DNA from: Paracoccaceae bacterium
Lineage (GTDB): Bacteria; Pseudomonadota; Alphaproteobacteria; Rhodobacterales; Rhodobacteraceae
Length of the DNA stretch: 64,000 nucleotides
NCBI GenBank assembly: GCA_014359745.1
Contig: JACIYW010000001.1
Coordinates: forward strand, 1 to 64,000
Reading direction: 5' to 3'
Shown here: positions 62,960 to 64,000 of the stretch, one piece after another
Numbering within the stretch: the stretch's first letter is position 1
Layout of the letters: every line of letters starts with the position of its first letter
The notes under the pieces: generated by a model
What the model was told of the DNA's origin: nothing
The model's database searches: none
What the model saw: only the letters and a program-made list of their open reading frames with translations
Program-made: the position numbers and the translations under genes

Positions 62960-64000
62960 TGCGGCGTCCTGTTTCCTGTATGTTCGAACCACGGTGCGGG
63001 ATCGATCGGCGTGTTTGCCTCGCGCAGTTCGATGTAAAGCGATTCTGTAAGGGCTGCGCTACCCGCTTGCGGCGTGTTTTCGGAAAAATTCATCGTTTCC
63101 GGCTCATTTCCGCCCATTAGACCTATCGGCGCCCCGGCTGGCAATACCTGTCCGACCTCGGCGAACAACTCTCCCATGCCGGTCAGGATCAGCAGATAGC
63201 CATCCTGCGGCTCGGCGATCATCACGTTTCCATAATCAAGCAGCGGCCCGGCATAGCGTACCGTAGCGGGCCATGGCAGGGTTACAAGCGCCTTTGGCCG
63301 GGTGGCGATCACAAGGCCGGGATGCCGGACGCCCTGTGGATCGGGGCTGTCAAAGCCGCGCACCACCCGGCCCTGCACCGGCAGGGGCAGGGCGCCCCTG
63401 GCCTGCGAAAAGCTTTGCGCGGCGGGTTCGGGCGCAAGGCGGGTGTCCATCAGAAGGCCCGCGAAGGCCTCAAGCGTGTCGGAACTTTGCACAAGGGCGG
63501 CCAGCGCCTCGGGGGTTTCGGTCAGGCGGCGGGGCAGATCGGTGCGTTCCGATATCGCCCGCGACAGCGTGACCCGCGCCGATTGAACCGATCGCAGGCC
63601 CTTCGCCAGGGTGTCGGCCGCGCCTTGCTGCACGGCGCGCAGGGTCGTGATCTCGGCCAGTTGTGCTGCCAGCGCGTCGGCTTCGGCCTGAAGCGCGGGG
63701 GCGACCGAGGTCAGCAGGCTGCCCGCGCGCGCGGTGCCAAGCGGCCCGGCCGGATGCAACATCAACAGCGGCCCGGCGCTGCGTTCCATCCCCGCCATGA
63801 CGCCCAGAAGCCGGGTGATGCGGGATCGGTCAAGGTCAAGGCGTTGTTCAAGCGCCTTGCCTTGCAGGTCTACCTGCCGCAGGCTGTCGCGCAGGCTGGC
63901 AAGCCCGTCTTCATGCGCGCGGATCACCCGTGTCAGGGCGGCCACGCGGTTCTGGGCGCCGCTGGCATCGTCAAGCGCCTGAATGGCGTTCAGCAGATCC
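62956..64000 (-). CDS. EnvC-like murein hydrolase activator (5' end outside window)
   Basis: The visible 347 codons hold coiled-coil segments (about 63945-63400) and a C-terminal LytM/M23-like domain (GRVVRGFDSPDPQGVRHPGL, DYGNVMIAEPQDGYLLILTG, VGQVLPAGAPIGLMGG). The zinc ligands of active M23 enzymes are not all present (HxH is replaced), as in EnvC, which activates amidases rather than cutting murein. The reading frame continues past position 64000. It is coupled to ctpA, the usual alphaproteobacterial order. Confidence 0.85.
   Translation of the reverse strand, partial: DLLNAIQALDDASGAQNRVAALTRVIRAHEDGLASLRDSLRQVDLQGKALEQRLDLDRSRITRLLGVMAGMERSAGPLLMLHPAGPLGTARAGSLLTSVAPALQAEADALAAQLAEITTLRAVQQGAADTLAKGLRSVQSARVTLSRAISERTDLPRRLTETPEALAALVQSSDTLEAFAGLLMDTRLAPEPAAQSFSQARGALPLPVQGRVVRGFDSPDPQGVRHPGLVIATRPKALVTLPWPATVRYAGPLLDYGNVMIAEPQDGYLLILTGMGELFAEVGQVLPAGAPIGLMGGNEPETMNFSENTPQAGSAALTESLYIELREANTPIDPAPWFEHTGNRTPQ

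Overview
The window is a high-GC (roughly 65%) chromosomal segment of an alphaproteobacterium, most likely of the order Rhodobacterales. The placement rests on gene content and order: an rpoE-chrR pair divergent from an FAD amine oxidase/DUF1365/transporter/DUF3833/SDR operon, the acpS-lepB-rnc-era-DUF1491 series, znuA facing zur-znuCB, HemP, small Rhodobacterales-type lipoproteins, and a full-length CtrA-type site. No plasmid replication gene, intact transposon, prophage or CRISPR array is present.

Positions 1-3230 are a degraded accessory zone beside a tRNA-Ser(GCU). They hold fragments of a pRiA4b ORF-3-like protein, MobC, a serine recombinase, a chimeric IS3/IS256 transposase and the 3' third of an apbE gene, plus a DUF883/holin-like membrane pair and a low-GC exported protein. 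From 3230 a P1B metal ATPase and a VIT-type Fe/Mn carrier form a metal export unit. A degraded plasmid-type HTH gene, rpsU, COQ9 and a quinone oxidoreductase follow.

Positions 8400-24900 are mostly metabolic: argG, an L-lactate dehydrogenase, a truncated LysR gene, membrane urate oxidase puuD, dgoK, the zinc uptake locus with Zur-type operators, a YcjX/YcjF-like pair, trhO, and NAD salvage genes (pncA, pncB) separated by a hybrid sensor kinase. Positions 24978-31046 carry the singlet-oxygen sigma/anti-sigma pair and its linked five-gene operon; the transporter in that operon has a -1 frameshift. Two nucleotide-sugar/glycosyl transferases, a Trm112-Lon-like-CnoX cluster and a YjbE-F-H exopolysaccharide operon follow.

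Positions 37665-53300 hold xthA, a response regulator, ribA, a YkuD protein, an RsbW/STAS pair, msrC, a YebC regulator, an OpgG/D glucan enzyme, a C-terminally truncated dnaE2, a DcaP-like porin, a 43-residue lipoprotein, pccB and hemP. The last part has coxG, a DUF465 protein, a nuclease, acpS, lepB, rnc, era, DUF1491, an MFS carrier, rppH, ctpA and a cut-off envC-like gene.

The most unusual points are four. A one-gene insertion in the 3' end of acpS is flanked by 20-bp direct repeats that rebuild the acpS end. A short AAATAC-centred motif recurs at the 3' ends of five transcription units. Many genes carry short tandem duplications (12-30 bp), one of which breaks COQ9 by a single base. A new 15-bp repeat array grows out of a lipoprotein stop codon.
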